Assembly (NCBI GenBank): GCA_900550965.1
Contig: URUC01000050.1
Span: 1 to 15,085 of the forward strand
Source of the DNA: an uncultured Collinsella sp.
Lineage (GTDB): Bacteria > Actinomycetota > Coriobacteriia > Coriobacteriales > Coriobacteriaceae
Length of the DNA: 15,085 bases
Direction: 5' to 3'
In this document: positions 1-6,932 of the stretch, piece by piece
Layout: each line of letters begins with the position of its first letter
Position numbering within the stretch: position 1 is the first letter of the stretch
Program-made: the position numbers and the translations under genes
The notes under the pieces: generated by a model
Told to the model about the DNA's origin: nothing
Database searches by the model: none
The model's input: only the letters and a program-made list of their open reading frames with translations

Positions 1-645
1 CAGATCGGTTTCTTTGCGAACATCCTCGACAAGACTGACCCGGCTGGTTCGGCGGTTCGGACGGCGTTATTCATGACCTACGAGTGGTTTTTCGTTCTGG
101 TCGGATGCATTGTTATTTCCTGTGCCATGGATTATCAAAGCAGGTCTTCTGAAGTGACGTATGCAAAGGGTACGGGTATAGCAAAGGCCGTTGTCGCAAA
201 GTGGCTTGTTCTGACGATTGCAACTTCAATAGCGTTCAACCTGTTTTCGGGATTTACTCTCTTCAAATCTCCGCTTGGCTGCTATGTGGATGGGCGGGTG
301 TTTCTTGATAGATACCTGCCCGTGTTGCTTCTGATTGATGCTATTTTGGCTGCATTAGTAGCTCAGTCGATGGCAGTTTTCTATTTACTTAGAAATGCAC
401 CGCTTAGCATTATGTTGGTGTTGGTCGGGACGCTGCTCGCCTCCGATGAATATACGCTGGTGGTCTTTTCCAATCACGCATCGACGCAAATTCCCTGGTG
501 GCTCTCAGTCGGACCATACTTACGCCATCTTGGAAATCTGTGCTTTCAAGGCCTAGCCATTAATCAGATCATTCTTTTCTCTGTTATTTGCACCGTTGTT
601 TCGTTGCAGCTCGGGGTCATGGGAATCAAAGCGAGGAGGGGGTAG
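1..645 (+). CDS. ABC-2-type multispanning membrane protein, 5' end cut by window
   Basis: The reading frame is open from base 1 to a TAG at 643-645, giving 214 visible residues. The first ATG, at 73, has no Shine-Dalgarno sequence in front of it, so the gene most likely starts upstream of the window. The visible part is very hydrophobic, with about five probable membrane segments (for example WFFVLVGCIVISCAM near the beginning, YLPVLLLIDAILAALVAQSM in the middle, IILFSVICTVVSLQLGVMG at the end) and a short basic tail, KARRG. No ATP-binding motif is visible. Because it sits 2 bp before a second membrane protein of ABC-2 permease type, I infer that both are permease subunits of one ABC exporter whose ATPase may lie upstream, outside the window. 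The family assignment is from topology and context, not from a signature motif. The region is less GC-rich than the housekeeping genes further right. Confidence 0.7.
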   Translation, partial: QIGFFANILDKTDPAGSAVRTALFMTYEWFFVLVGCIVISCAMDYQSRSSEVTYAKGTGIAKAVVAKWLVLTIATSIAFNLFSGFTLFKSPLGCYVDGRVFLDRYLPVLLLIDAILAALVAQSMAVFYLLRNAPLSIMLVLVGTLLASDEYTLVVFSNHASTQIPWWLSVGPYLRHLGNLCFQGLAINQIILFSVICTVVSLQLGVMGIKARRG

Positions 646-647
646 AA

Positions 648-1457
648 ATGCGCTACGAAGATATGATTAAGGCTGAAGCCTATCGAGTTATGAAGAGCAA
701 AGCGCCTCTTCTGCTGATTGCGGCAGGTTTCGTGCTCGCATTGCTTTATTCTGTGTCTTATGAACCATGGAGAGCCTATGGAACGAGCGATTGGCTTGGC
801 GACGGTGTTATGGGCTTCTTTCCAAACCCACAATATGGTTTTGGGGGAATTCCGGGAGACCTCGTTAAAGATGGAGCTCGCTACCTTTCCGCTGTGGCAC
901 CGCTTGCCCATTCTCTGTTCTTTCCTATTGTTGCTGTTCTCGTCATCGGCTATGCGTTTCGAACTCCGATAACGGGATCTCAATGGCTTGTATCCTATGC
1001 AAGGGGAATGAAAACAGTACAGTTGTTGGTTGCAAGGACTCTTGTCTCGATTGTCACGCTTGTCGGTGGTTTTGTCCTCTTTTCGATACTCGTTGGTGCG
1101 GTCCAAAGCGCGAGCGGCATAGGAATGACGATGGATATGATTGGAGAGTTTCTTCTTCGGCTGTCTCTTGCTGCCTTGATTTGCACAACGTTATGCCTGC
1201 TGCTCGTCCTGGCCATCTCGCTCTTTGGAAATGGCGCGTTTGTTCTATCGTTCATCATCCTGCTGCTTTATTTGGGGTACGGGAATCCAAATATGCCACT
1301 GCACTTGACATGGCTGGCGACCCTTGCGTCCCCGCGACCAATTCAATTCATCGTGCCGGGGACGTTGCTATTTGTAGCGCTGGCAACAGTCGTTCCCATT
1401 GTCATCCTCGGACTTTGTTGGGCTATCAAGGGCGCTATCAGAAAACGGAGCATATAA
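648..1457 (+). CDS. ABC-2-type transporter permease subunit
   Basis: The product has 269 residues. I chose ATG 648 because AGGAGGGGG (634-642) lies just before it, inside the last codons of the preceding gene; only 2 bp separate the genes, so they are translationally linked. The protein begins with a short cytoplasmic stretch (MRYEDMIKAEAYRVMKSKAP), then a first membrane segment (residues about 19-35), an extracytoplasmic loop rich in Gly, Pro and Tyr, and about five further hydrophobic segments. The stretch GSQWLVSYARGMKTVQLLVA, which follows the second membrane segment, resembles the coupling region after TM2 of ABC-2 permeases of the antibiotic/lantibiotic immunity type. The C-terminus is basic (KGAIRKRSI). 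What it exports cannot be read from the sequence. A general polytopic membrane protein is the alternative. Confidence 0.72.
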   Translation: MRYEDMIKAEAYRVMKSKAPLLLIAAGFVLALLYSVSYEPWRAYGTSDWLGDGVMGFFPNPQYGFGGIPGDLVKDGARYLSAVAPLAHSLFFPIVAVLVIGYAFRTPITGSQWLVSYARGMKTVQLLVARTLVSIVTLVGGFVLFSILVGAVQSASGIGMTMDMIGEFLLRLSLAALICTTLCLLLVLAISLFGNGAFVLSFIILLLYLGYGNPNMPLHLTWLATLASPRPIQFIVPGTLLFVALATVVPIVILGLCWAIKGAIRKRSI

Positions 1458-1601
1458 ATGAAAGAGTGCTAACGGCTTCGCCTGTTTTCAAAAGTTATAT
1501 ATTGGTATTACCGCTCATCCAGCAGATATGTGACTAATCCCACAACGGCAAAACCGGTCAAACGAACGCTTCAGTACTGAGGCATCTGGCTATCTGACAA
1601 A

Positions 1602-1635
1602 TTGCTATACTAAATCTAAGAGATTTGTATAGCAA
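1602..1635 (+). promoter_or_regulatory. Inverted-repeat operator overlapping an extended -10 promoter
   Basis: TTGCTATAC (1602-1610), a bulged T, then AAATCT (1612-1617) pairs across an AAG centre with AGATTT and GTATAGCAA (1621-1635). Pairing is perfect apart from the bulge. The left arm contains TGCTATACT (1603-1611), an extended -10 element (TGn before TATACT). A repressor bound here would cover the promoter, the usual arrangement for autoregulated toxin-antitoxin operons. The antitoxin start codon is 16 bp downstream. Binding by the antitoxin or its complex is inference. Confidence 0.65.
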
Positions 1636-1651
1636 ACAGGGAGGCAGGGTT

Positions 1652-2011
1652 ATGGCGACGACGTTGCTCGACAGACGTTCCGTCCAGATGAATGTGCGCA
1701 TGGATCGTCAGCTCAAGGAGGCGGGAGATGCGGTGCTCGCAAGCCTCGGCATGACGCCGTCGCAGGCTGTTCGGGCGCTTTGGGAATATCTGGTCATCAA
1801 CGAACGCATGCCTTCAAAGGAGGGGAGCGCAGAGATTCCCTCCGACGAGGCGAACCAGCGATTCGTGGAATCAAGAGCAGCACAGGGTAGCCATATCATT
1901 CGCGATTCGTGCCTCAAATACGGCATCCCCATCCCTGAGTTCTCGGGTGACTACGACGACCTCTATGAGGAGGCCATGGCGGAGCGCTATCCCGAGTGGG
2001 TGGAACTATGA
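1652..2011 (+). CDS. RelB/DinJ-type antitoxin, ribbon-helix-helix
   Basis: The product has 119 residues. ATG 1652 is preferred over the upstream TTG 1625 because GGGAGG (1639-1644) is well spaced before it and the TTG lies inside the operator palindrome. Residues about 11-53 (VQMNVRMDRQLKEAGDAVLA and onward, then GMTPSQAVRALWEYL) match the N-terminal ribbon-helix-helix of RelB/DinJ antitoxins: a short beta strand with NVRMD, then two helices with the TPSQAVR turn. The rest is acidic (FSGDYDDLYEEAMAERYPEW) and probably wraps the toxin. The stop codon overlaps the next gene's ATG by 4 bp (ATGA). It probably represses its own operon at the inverted repeat just upstream. The fold call is firm; the subfamily name is less certain, and the length exceeds that of typical DinJ (about 86 residues). 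Confidence 0.85.
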   Translation: MATTLLDRRSVQMNVRMDRQLKEAGDAVLASLGMTPSQAVRALWEYLVINERMPSKEGSAEIPSDEANQRFVESRAAQGSHIIRDSCLKYGIPIPEFSGDYDDLYEEAMAERYPEWVEL

Positions 2012-2529
2012 GCACGGAAGGCGTCCTCAAGCTGTTAATCGATACCAATGTATGGATGGATTATTTTTCTGGTAGGTCTGACCGTACGGCAAACGTCGTC
2101 CATCTGATCGAGATTGCCGACGCTTCGGAGCTGATCGCCCTGTTTGCCTCGTCGCTTTCGGTCAAAGATGTCTCGTATCTTGTCTCGGCGGCAATCAAGA
2201 GAGAGTGCCGAAGGAAGAATGGCTTGCTGAGCGATAGCACCATTGCGGCGGCGGACGAAACGGCCTGGGCATGCATTCGGCAGATGCGCGAGCTCGCCCT
2301 TATCGCGCCGGTGGGAGCAGACGAGGTGTTTGACTCCTTTGTGTTCAGGCATCATCACAATGACTTTGAGGATGACCTGATGTTGGGCGTTGCCAATCGC
2401 ATCGACGTCGATTACGTCGTGACGGAGGACAAAAATCTCATTAAACATTCCAATGGCGTATGCATAAACGTTGATCAGGCGTTGAGGTTGGTTGAAGGGT
2501 CCAACGTCCCCTCAGCACGGCCCGTCTAA
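2008..2529 (+). CDS. PIN-domain toxin (ribonuclease) of toxin-antitoxin pair
   Basis: The product has 173 residues, starting at ATG 2008, which overlaps the antitoxin stop (ATGA). An in-frame GTG at 1996 is less likely. The PIN fold is recognisable from its ordered acidic residues: LLIDTNVWMDYF at residues 9-20 with Asp12, then HNDFEDDLMLGVAN at 117-130 with Asp119, Asp122 and Asp123, and VVTEDKNL at 137-144 with Asp141. These are the metal-binding positions of PIN endoribonucleases, which cleave tRNA, rRNA or mRNA in type II toxin-antitoxin systems. All catalytic acids are present, so the toxin looks active. The C-terminal tail after about residue 163 is unstructured. The RNA target is unknown. 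RelB/DinJ antitoxins more often pair with RelE/YafQ toxins, so the pairing with PIN is worth noting. No insertion or frameshift is visible. Confidence 0.88.
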   Translation: MSTEGVLKLLIDTNVWMDYFSGRSDRTANVVHLIEIADASELIALFASSLSVKDVSYLVSAAIKRECRRKNGLLSDSTIAAADETAWACIRQMRELALIAPVGADEVFDSFVFRHHHNDFEDDLMLGVANRIDVDYVVTEDKNLIKHSNGVCINVDQALRLVEGSNVPSARPV

Positions 2530-2533
2530 CCTG

Positions 2534-2564
2534 CTTTATCTTGATAAAGTGGCGTTTCCCCGCC
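2534..2564. repeat. Two small adjacent dyads after the toxin gene
   Basis: CTTTATC (2534-2540), TT, GATAAAG (2543-2549) is a perfect inverted repeat. GGCG (2551-2554) can pair with CGCC (2561-2564) immediately after it. No T-run follows, so this is not a convincing terminator. It may be a regulatory dyad for pepD or a chance structure. Confidence 0.25.
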
Positions 2565-2677
2565 GTTAGCCGATGATGCAAGGGCGCTCGGCGTTTTCGA
2601 CTGGTTTATGCACGCAAAGTCTGGGAATATACAAGTCGCATATCTTACTGTCTAACCAGTTGCGCCAAGGAGGCACC

Positions 2678-4135
2678 ATGGACTACAAGATCACCGGCTA
2701 TGAGCCCGCCCAGCTGTTCCATTTCTTTGAGGAGGTCAGCGCGATCCCCCGTGGGTCTGGCAATGAGAAGGGCATCAGCGATTTCCTGGTCGCGTTTGCC
2801 AAGGAGCGCGGCCTCGATGTGTATCAGGACGAGGTCTACAACGTCATCATTCGCAAGCCCGCATCTGCCGGTGCCGAGAATGCCCCGACCGTGATGCTGC
2901 AGGGCCATATCGATATGGTGTGCGACAAGTTGGGCTCCGTCGAGCACGACTTTACGACCGATGGTATCGACCTGGTCGTCAAGGACGGCGTCCTCACCGC
3001 TAACGGCACCACCCTGGGCGCCGACAACGGCATTGCTGTCGCTCTGATGCTCACTGTTCTCGATGACGATTCGATCGTTCATCCCGCCCTCGAGTGCGTG
3101 TTCACCACCGACGAGGAGACTGGCCTGGTCGGCGCCGAGACGCTCGACAAGTCCCAGATTAGCGCCCGCACCATGATCAACCTTGACTCCGAGGAAGAGG
3201 GCGTTGCCACCGTCAGCTGCGCCGGCGGCGTCGTCGTTACCTACACCTGCCCCATCGCGCGCGAGCACAAGACCGGCAGCACCCTTACGCTCGACATTTC
3301 CGGCCTGCTGGGCGGTCACTCCGGCTCCGACATCAACCTGGAGCGCGGCAACGGCAACCTCATCATGGCCCGCATCATCGACCGCCTGATGGTCGCCGGC
3401 GAGCCCGCCATCGTCAGCTTTAACGGCGGCACTAAGGACAACGCCATCAACCGTGAGTGCAAGGCCGAGCTGGTTTACGCCGACCACGCTGCCGCCGAGG
3501 CCGCGGCGCAGGTCGCCAAGGGCATCATCGCCGACGTCACTGCCGAGCTCGAGGTCTTCGACCCCGGCTTTACCTGCACCGTCGAGATTGCCGACGACGC
3601 CGAGGTCGAGGCCATGGACCAGAAGTCCGCGCTCGCCCTCATCCGCGCCCTGCGTCTTGCCCCTAACGGCGTGATTCGCCGCAACGTCGCCACCGACGGC
3701 TCCGTCGAGGTTTCCTCCAACATCGGCGTGGTCGCCACTTCTGACGACGAGGTCAAGATCATGCTGTCCCCGCGCTCTTCGATCACCTCGCTACAGAACG
3801 AGTTCAAGGATCGTCTGCAGACGCTTGCCGATGTCCTGGGCTTCGACGCCAAGTTTGAGTTCGAGTATCCCGGCTGGAGCTATGCCGAGCATTCGCCGGT
3901 CCGCGACGTCTTTGTCGAGAGCTATCGCGAGCTCTTTGGCTCCGAGCTGCGCATCGAGTCCATTCATGCCGGCCTTGAGTGCGGCCTGTTTGCCGAGGCC
4001 CTGCACGGCCTGGACGCCATCGCCGTGGGCCCGACGCTCTCCGATGTCCACACCCCGGACGAGAGCATGGAGCTCGCTTCTGCCGAGCGCTTCTACGAGC
4101 TGCTCATCGATGTCCTCAAGCGCCTCGCTGCGTAA
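2678..4135 (+). CDS. pepD: Aminoacyl-histidine dipeptidase, M20C family
   Basis: The product has 485 residues, the normal length for PepD. ATG 2678 is chosen because AAGGAGG (2668-2673) precedes it by 4 bp; upstream in-frame codons lack a ribosome site. PepD is a cytoplasmic di-zinc peptidase that cleaves dipeptides such as Xaa-His. The M20 metal and catalytic residues are all present in order: GHIDMVC with His77 and Asp79, LGADNG with bridging Asp116, TTDEETGL with the catalytic/metal Glu146 and Glu147, NLDSEEEG with Asp170, and the C-terminal SDVHTPDE with His458. GGHSGSDI, around residue 215, is the lid/dimer segment typical of M20C. The gene stands alone: weaker DNA lies upstream, a terminator directly downstream, and the next gene is on the other strand. 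GC-rich codon use matches the housekeeping genes of the window. Confidence 0.95.
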   Translation: MDYKITGYEPAQLFHFFEEVSAIPRGSGNEKGISDFLVAFAKERGLDVYQDEVYNVIIRKPASAGAENAPTVMLQGHIDMVCDKLGSVEHDFTTDGIDLVVKDGVLTANGTTLGADNGIAVALMLTVLDDDSIVHPALECVFTTDEETGLVGAETLDKSQISARTMINLDSEEEGVATVSCAGGVVVTYTCPIAREHKTGSTLTLDISGLLGGHSGSDINLERGNGNLIMARIIDRLMVAGEPAIVSFNGGTKDNAINRECKAELVYADHAAAEAAAQVAKGIIADVTAELEVFDPGFTCTVEIADDAEVEAMDQKSALALIRALRLAPNGVIRRNVATDGSVEVSSNIGVVATSDDEVKIMLSPRSSITSLQNEFKDRLQTLADVLGFDAKFEFEYPGWSYAEHSPVRDVFVESYRELFGSELRIESIHAGLECGLFAEALHGLDAIAVGPTLSDVHTPDESMELASAERFYELLIDVLKRLAA

Positions 4136-4141
4136 AGGTTG

Positions 4142-4172
4142 CGCTAGCAGCAGTCCGAGCCACGTGCTAGCG
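4142..4172. repeat. Short perfect inverted repeat after pepD
   Basis: CGCTAGCA (4142-4149) and TGCTAGCG (4165-4172) are exact reverse complements with a 15-nt loop, starting 7 bp after the pepD stop. No T-tract follows. It may form a 3' mRNA hairpin ahead of the true terminator. Confidence 0.4.
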
Positions 4173-4190
4173 GATTGCAAATGACATTAC

Positions 4191-4240
4191 GAGAGGGGGC
4201 ATCCGAGCTTTTGCGACGGGTGCCCCCTCTCTTCTTTTGG
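4191..4240 (+). terminator. Rho-independent terminator of pepD
   Basis: GAGAGGGGGCA (4191-4201) pairs perfectly over 11 bp with TGCCCCCTCTC (4221-4231) across a 19-nt loop, followed by TTCTTTTGG. The T-rich side is on the + strand, so it ends pepD transcription. The opposite-strand gene hipA stops 20 bp further on and may share the stem, but the - strand side lacks a T-run. Confidence 0.85.
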
Positions 4241-4261
4241 GAAATGGGAAATTGCGGCCAC

Positions 4262-5566
4262 CTAGCCCATATCCGCCTTGATGAGGTCGAGGGTGCGCTG
4301 GCAGTTTTCGCGGACGGGGCCGAGCATATGTTCGCGCAGGTCCGCCATGCCGGGCAGGTCGGCGTATTCGTCCATGACCTCTTCCATGCAAACGGGTACC
4401 TCGTAGGCGAGGTCCATCATGGTCGCAAAGCAAAACTTCTCAGATAGCCCGGCATCGGTGAGCGCCGCCTCCAGTGCGGGGTCGCCCATACCGTGGTATC
4501 GGCGGATGGCACCTGGGCCGATGCGCCCCACACGATTTTCGCCGCCAACGCTCATGGCAAGGCGCGCCCGGCGGCGCATGCGCTCATATGCCAAATCCGA
4601 CGCGACATCGTACATGGGGGCGAGCGCCGCGTTTGTGCCTTTGCCAAGGATGAGCGAGTAGTTTTTAGCGTGTGCGTCAGGCGCTCCGATAATGGCGTTA
4701 TAGAACAACATATAGGTAAAAAGCACAAGATTCATGTGGTGGGGGACTGTTTTAATCAGTCGTTCTTGGATGTCTCGTGTAGTTGGTCCTCCGTCGGCGG
4801 TGTATTTCTGGCTTGGCAATACACCGAGCGCCTGGCAAAAGTCCTCCTGATGCAGCCTTTCGATATTTCCGCTGCTATTGACCATTCTGTCGTACCGTTC
4901 AACGACGAGCGCGGCTTCGTCTTCAAATGTGCAATAGGAGACGTTGGCAGTTGGAATGCCAGCACGCCGAGCTGTTTTCATGCAGACGAATTCGTTTAAG
5001 GCCTGATGTTTGAACCCAACGACACCATTTTTGAAGATATGGGTAGTGGGGGATGACCCTAGACATTCGCACCATTGGCCGTCATGCCAAGCTAATACAA
5101 ATTTGCCTTGGTTGCCGCCCAGGGACCAGCTTTCGTTGGAGCCCATCCATGTCTCTCTTTCGTCATCGCGAATTGATTTGAGCTTGTGAGCGATTTGAGA
5201 ATTGGTAAGCGGGCGGTATGCCGAGACCCTGCCGCGGGCGGCGTCTAATTGATCGGCTCGACAAAACTGAACGGCCCCCGCGCAGTCAAGACCGATATGG
5301 CACAAGAGGGCGACGGGGTTGTTGGATGCAACGTCATGCTCGGCGGCAATAGCGCGACGCTGTTCTTGACTGTCGGGCAAAAGGCCAAATAGGAACGGGC
5401 GGACGATGTTATGGCCATACGTGCGATTGGAAAGCGGCATTGTTAGCGATAGCGGTGCTCCGCGATAGGTTGGGGCGTATACAAAGCTGCAGAGTCCATG
5501 CTTGTCTTGCCGGAGAGTGCCGGCTATTTCGCCACAAATGAGGGTCGCAAGCTCCATCTCTGCCAT
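4262..5566 (-). CDS. hipA: HipA-type serine/threonine kinase toxin
   Basis: The product has 434 residues, close to the 440 of E. coli HipA. In E. coli this kinase phosphorylates glutamyl-tRNA synthetase, stalling translation and causing persistence. The full motif series is present: the N-terminal subdomain with FGLLPDS near residue 60; SLGGNQGKFVLAW with Ser148 at the position of the autophosphorylated serine; THIFKNG with nucleotide-contacting Lys179; ERYDR at 224-228; RLHQEDFCQALG around 237-248; the catalytic loop GAPDAHAKNYS with Asp297 and Asn302; and the Mg site APMYD with Asp320. The kinase should therefore be active. The ATG follows the hipB stop with no gap (TAAATG), so the two are co-translated from one promoter. 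A second ATG three codons in is an alternative start. The gene lies convergent to pepD. Confidence 0.95.
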   Translation of the reverse strand: MAEMELATLICGEIAGTLRQDKHGLCSFVYAPTYRGAPLSLTMPLSNRTYGHNIVRPFLFGLLPDSQEQRRAIAAEHDVASNNPVALLCHIGLDCAGAVQFCRADQLDAARGRVSAYRPLTNSQIAHKLKSIRDDERETWMGSNESWSLGGNQGKFVLAWHDGQWCECLGSSPTTHIFKNGVVGFKHQALNEFVCMKTARRAGIPTANVSYCTFEDEAALVVERYDRMVNSSGNIERLHQEDFCQALGVLPSQKYTADGGPTTRDIQERLIKTVPHHMNLVLFTYMLFYNAIIGAPDAHAKNYSLILGKGTNAALAPMYDVASDLAYERMRRRARLAMSVGGENRVGRIGPGAIRRYHGMGDPALEAALTDAGLSEKFCFATMMDLAYEVPVCMEEVMDEYADLPGMADLREHMLGPVRENCQRTLDLIKADMG

Positions 5567-5998
5567 TTATTTCACAACCTTACAGCCAAAGGAGAGGTCT
5601 GAAGTGCCGGAAAGGCCTTGCTCGACTGCGATTTGGGCCAGCAGGGCACCATAGGAAGATGGCGTTCCTTGTCGGGCGGGTCGTCTGCCTACGCTTGGCT
5701 TTAGCAGGGCATTCGAGTTCACGATAGGGAGGTCCGCTATCGTCGTCGGATGTTCGGAGGGCGATGCGATGGAGTCGTTATCGCTTTGCGCAAAGAGACC
5801 TATGCCGAGTGCGTTAAAAACGGTCAGCAACTTGTCGAGCCGAATACCCGTGGCGTCGCCCAGCTCGAGCGATGCGAGCAGGCGCTCCGAAACACCGGCC
5901 TTTTTGGCGAGGGCGGCACGGGTGAGACCCTGAGCCTCGCGTGCCTGGCGCACGTAGATGCCAGCTTGGCGCGGTGTGGTGATGGGAACGGTGTCCAC
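5567..5998 (-). CDS. hipB: HipB-type HTH antitoxin and repressor, long C-terminus
   Basis: The product has 143 residues with a GTG start at 5996-5998. AGGAGA (6004-6009 on the complement) lies at good spacing and no ATG alternative fits. Residues about 14-70 form an XRE/Cro-type helix-turn-helix (VRQAREAQGLTRAALAKKAG, then VSERLLASLELG and LDKLLTVFNALGIGLF), the part conserved with HipB. E. coli HipB is about 88 residues; here some 70 extra residues follow, Pro/Ser-rich and without recognised motifs, ending GTSDLSFGCKVVK. Such a tail could be the protease-sensitive or toxin-covering part, but that is inference. The gene directly precedes hipA. It should repress the operon through the palindromes at 6014-6085, which lie between its ribosome-binding site and the preceding gene. 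Confidence 0.9.
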   Translation of the reverse strand: MDTVPITTPRQAGIYVRQAREAQGLTRAALAKKAGVSERLLASLELGDATGIRLDKLLTVFNALGIGLFAQSDNDSIASPSEHPTTIADLPIVNSNALLKPSVGRRPARQGTPSSYGALLAQIAVEQGLSGTSDLSFGCKVVK

Positions 5999-6013
5999 GG
6001 CGATCTCCTAACG

Positions 6014-6085
6014 TGCAGACTTTTGCATATCAGTATGACATGCAAAAGTCTGCATGAAAAGGCCTCATGCAAAACTCTGCATGAG
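6014..6085 (-). promoter_or_regulatory. Three HipB-type operators upstream of hipBA
   Basis: Three related 15-mers are present: TGCAGACTTTTGCAT (6014-6028), its exact reverse complement ATGCAAAAGTCTGCA (6040-6054), and ATGCAAAACTCTGCA (6067-6081), which differs from the second at one base. Each is itself a dyad with TGCA ends. The third extends to CTCATGCA (6064-6071) and TGCATGAG (6078-6085), perfect 8-bp arms. Centres are 26 and 27 bp apart. This fits cooperative binding of repressor dimers over the hipBA promoter. The exact -35/-10 elements are not clear. Confidence 0.8.
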
Positions 6086-6126
6086 TCCTTGTGCTGGCGT
6101 TGAGTTTTGAGCGATTGTGTTTGGCA

Positions 6127-6705
6127 CTACAGCGCAAAAATCCCCAGATGCTCAAGCAGAATCTTGAGTCCTATGAGGATGAGCACGACGCCACCCACGA
6201 TGGTGGCGGGTTTTTCGTAGCGCGCGCCAAAGGTGTGGCCGATTGCTACGCCGGCGACGGAGAAGATAAACGTTGTGACGCCGATAAGCGATACGGCGGG
6301 AACGATGTCAACCGAGAGCGCGGCAAATGAGATGCCCACGGCTAGGGCGTCGATTGAGGTGGCGATGGCGAGGATCAGGTACTCGCCCAGGTCAATCTTT
6401 TCGGCATCCTTGCCGTCGCCTTCATCCTCGTCCTCGGTAGAGGCCTCCCACAGCATTTTGCCGCCAATGAAGGCGAGCAGGATAAAGGCGATCCAGTGGT
6501 CGATGGGGCCGATGATGCCCATAAACTGGCTGCCAAGCGCCCATCCGATCACGGGCATGCCGGCCTGGAAGCCGCCAAAGAACAGGCCGAGCACTACGGC
6601 GACCTTAAGGTTGATCTTCTTCATGCCAAGGCCCTTGCAGATGGATACGGCAAAGGCGTCCATCGAAAGGCCAACGGCGAGCAGCACGAGCTCTGCGAGT
6701 CCCAT
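6127..6705 (-). CDS. mntP: Manganese efflux pump MntP
   Basis: The product has 192 residues, full length for the MntP family. It is an inner-membrane exporter of Mn2+ that protects against manganese excess. The two-fold repeat of the family is visible: LSMDAFAVSICKGLGMKK in segment 1 with Asp16, and TSIDALAVGISFAAL in segment 4 with Asp119; these match the transport-essential acidic residues of E. coli MntP. Six hydrophobic segments can be placed. The loop between segments 3 and 4 is strongly acidic (EDEDEGDGKDAE, residues 91-102). The ATG (6703-6705) has GAGGGAG (6713-6719, complement) seven bases before it. I looked for a yybP-ykoY manganese riboswitch in the leader and saw none. The gene is followed on the same strand by hipB without an obvious terminator. 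Confidence 0.93.
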   Translation of the reverse strand: MGLAELVLLAVGLSMDAFAVSICKGLGMKKINLKVAVVLGLFFGGFQAGMPVIGWALGSQFMGIIGPIDHWIAFILLAFIGGKMLWEASTEDEDEGDGKDAEKIDLGEYLILAIATSIDALAVGISFAALSVDIVPAVSLIGVTTFIFSVAGVAIGHTFGARYEKPATIVGGVVLILIGLKILLEHLGIFAL

Positions 6706-6932
6706 AGTCTGGCTCCCTCTCTGCGGGCGGGCCCGCGTGTACCTCTTGGGGGGGGCAACATAAAGACTATCCTTGGCAAATGGTTGAGTGGGTAGTCAAA
6801 AGAGCCCGTCCCAAATTAGCTATCTTAGCGGTGTTCGCTCATTCTGTAAGCATCGGATTTCGCGAGCGCCGCGGGGACAAACCGTGAGAAACTATTTAGC
6901 GTTTATGGAGCGTATACGATGGGAGCGATGCC
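6706..6932. promoter_or_regulatory. Divergent intergenic region between mntP and disA
   Basis: These 227 bp must hold the promoters of mntP (-) and disA (+). A run of eight G (6748-6755) sits about 43 bp upstream of the mntP start, and GCGGGCCCGC (6727-6736) is a 10-bp palindrome in its leader. TTGACT on the - strand (complement of 6794-6799) could be a -35, but no -10 stands at the right distance. No promoter is convincing on either strand. Confidence 0.5.

Noticed and set aside
1458..1472. ATG directly after the permease stop, read as a further gene
   Set aside because: The frame ends after four codons (ATG AAA GAG TGC TAA).
564..1537. Alternative frames overlapping the second permease (for example 983-1537 and 564-1106 complement)
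   Set aside because: They are Cys/Arg-rich or basic with no family features and overlap a hydrophobic protein with a strong ribosome-binding site.
6083..6126. Terminator between mntP and hipB on the - strand
   Set aside because: No stem followed by a T-run could be found; read-through from mntP into hipBA remains possible.
6706..6790. yybP-ykoY manganese riboswitch upstream of mntP
   Set aside because: The leader is short, and the conserved GGGGAGUAGC-type and CCGAAA-type loops were not found.
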